DNA from: Chlorobiota bacterium
GTDB taxonomy: Bacteria; Bacteroidota; Bacteroidia; Bacteroidales; JAADGE01
Direction: 5' to 3'
Assembly (NCBI GenBank): GCA_013153575.1
Contig: JAADEE010000136.1
Span: forward strand, 1 to 5,870
Length of the DNA stretch: 5,870 nucleotides
Shown here: positions 4,800 through 5,870 of the stretch, one piece after another
Layout: the number at the start of each line of letters is the position of its first letter
Position numbering within the stretch: position 1 is the first letter of the stretch
Notes under the pieces: model-generated
Databases searched by the model: none
What the model saw: only the letters and a program-made list of their open reading frames with translations
What the model was told of the DNA's origin: nothing
Translations under genes and position numbers: made by a program

Positions 4800-5870
4800 C
4801 TTCCTCTTTTTCTTCATTTCATCATCATAAAAAGTAATTTGCTTTTCACTATCAACACTTGTTGAAGGTCTTCCATATTTTTTCTGAACAAAACCTTTTA
4901 CACAAATCTTTTTATTCAAAAGATATTCTGCAGGATTATAACTAAAATTCACAAGATTATCTTTCCAAATATTTACTGAAAAAAGTTGCTCAGGAAAAGT
5001 TCTGTCGATATTCAAATAAACATGCCCTTTCCTTGATTTATGCACACCTACAACTGTTCCACAAACCTTAATTGTAGAATCATAATGCGAACGTGCTTGG
5101 ACTGTGTTATATGCATTTTTGGGCAATTTTGTTCTATGTATGGGAGGTACATTTACCTTACGTTTTTCTGTTTGCCAATGTTTTATATCGAAACTTGCTT
5201 CAAGCCTGTTTTCTAAACTATCAGGCAAAGCAGGGAAGAAATCAATTCCTGTTCTTTTTTCAACTTCGTCAATTGATACTGCATAACTAATTACAGGATA
5301 TTCCGATGCTTCATTTGGGATTATAAATCCTATTCCAGCTTTTTCATCTCCATCAATATCAAGTAAAACTTTAAAATATTCTTCAGGAATTGTAACTTTG
5401 TTAACACTTCTTTCCACAACAGGAAGATTATCTTTAAGAATACCACCCGTTACAACATAAACTTTTTCATTGTTTTCAATAACATATTCACGAACATAGT
5501 TTTCTAACTTTGCCCAAATTCCTCTATTAAAATCAGGACGTTGTGGCGACATATTTGAATAAAAATAAGACTCGCTCAATGCTTTCTCACACCACCTGAA
5601 ATCTGCCGAAGGTGCTAAATGCCCTCTATCAAAGCCAAAGCCATCATACTCATAAGTACTGTCGGCTTTAAGATGTTTTAAAAAATAATCTTGCTCACAT
5701 GCTGAACCTGTTTTCACTAATGGGTCTTCTCTAAAATCATTTGAACGCCCAACACCTGCTTCTTTAACATCAGGAGGTACAATATGTGCTACCCAATTCG
5801 GTTGTTCATGTTTTTCGTTATACGAAATAACCATTGCCTTATGAAAAACTATTTGATTATCATTTTTACC
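4797..5870 (-). CDS. DNA/RNA non-specific endonuclease (EndoG/NUC1 type) with C-terminal OB-fold-like domain, 5' end outside window
   Basis: A metal-dependent nuclease of the beta-beta-alpha-metal family that cleaves DNA and RNA with little specificity. Residues here count from the Met at 5832-5834. FDRGHLAPSADFRW at 68-81 contains the DRGH motif with general base H72; SNMSPQRPDFNRGIWAKLE at 93-111 contains metal ligand N103. The nuclease domain runs to about 221. Residues about 253-336 resemble an OB-fold (VCGTVVGV, RKGHVYLNID, LFSVNIW, KKICVKGFVQ), followed by the basic tail MKKKRK. The frame stays open upstream of that Met to the edge, adding GKNDNQIVFHKA, which runs into the conserved strand VISYNEKHEQPNWVAH. 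The Met is therefore probably internal, and the real start, perhaps with a signal peptide, lies past 5870. Such enzymes are often exported, but localisation cannot be judged. The sirtuin gene follows on the same strand. Confidence 0.93.
   Translation of the reverse strand, partial: GKNDNQIVFHKAMVISYNEKHEQPNWVAHIVPPDVKEAGVGRSNDFREDPLVKTGSACEQDYFLKHLKADSTYEYDGFGFDRGHLAPSADFRWCEKALSESYFYSNMSPQRPDFNRGIWAKLENYVREYVIENNEKVYVVTGGILKDNLPVVERSVNKVTIPEEYFKVLLDIDGDEKAGIGFIIPNEASEYPVISYAVSIDEVEKRTGIDFFPALPDSLENRLEASFDIKHWQTEKRKVNVPPIHRTKLPKNAYNTVQARSHYDSTIKVCGTVVGVHKSRKGHVYLNIDRTFPEQLFSVNIWKDNLVNFSYNPAEYLLNKKICVKGFVQKKYGRPSTSVDSEKQITFYDDEMKKKRK

Noticed and set aside
5093..5290. Two plus-strand open frames of about 60 codons
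   Set aside because: They are antisense to the endonuclease gene, overlap each other in different frames and resemble no known family.
3907..5870. Sir2 plus nuclease as an antiphage defence system such as Thoeris or a DSR-like system
   Set aside because: The Sir2 protein is a single-domain zinc-binding deacylase type with no sensor or effector fusion, and the nuclease is a common EndoG-like enzyme; no mobile-element or defence-island genes surround them.

Overview
The window looks like a chromosomal segment from an AT-rich member of the Bacteroidota. This rests on very low GC, family-typical protein sequences, start codons without clear Shine-Dalgarno sequences, tRNA genes without an encoded CCA, and several matches to the Bacteroidota promoter consensus (TTTG at -33, TAnnTTTG at -7). 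The genus cannot be read from the sequence.

Layout. Positions 1-253 are non-coding: a leftward promoter candidate, a 33-nt imperfect palindrome overlapping it, and a strong leftward terminator. Two minus-strand tRNA genes follow, tRNA-Pro(TGG) at 254-328 and tRNA-Ser(GCT) at 434-522. A minus-strand monofunctional aspartokinase (594-1862) is divergent from fbp, with about 135 bp between them. On the plus strand, class I fructose-1,6-bisphosphatase (1998-3035) and a dTDP-4-dehydrorhamnose reductase (3035-3901) overlap by one base (TAATG) and form a two-gene operon. It converges, with a 5-bp gap, on a second minus-strand pair. That pair is an EndoG/NUC1-type DNA/RNA non-specific endonuclease with a C-terminal OB-fold-like domain (stop at 4797, open to the right edge), followed after 65 bp by a sirtuin (3907-4731).

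Function. The genes are mostly housekeeping: lysine/threonine/methionine precursor synthesis, gluconeogenesis, deoxysugar synthesis, NAD-dependent deacylation, and a nuclease that may be exported. The fbp-rfbD pair could link hexose-phosphate supply to dTDP-rhamnose synthesis, but the other rml genes are not here.

I see no convincing new multi-gene system, CRISPR array, insertion sequence or prophage. The points most worth a second look are: the endonuclease reading frame continues past its first visible Met to the window edge; it carries a fused OB-fold-like domain; the sirtuin has altered NAD-pocket motifs and lies directly downstream of the nuclease; 15-bp and 9-bp direct repeats fill the nuclease-sirtuin gap; and a palindrome covers the -33 element of a promoter pointing out of the left edge.
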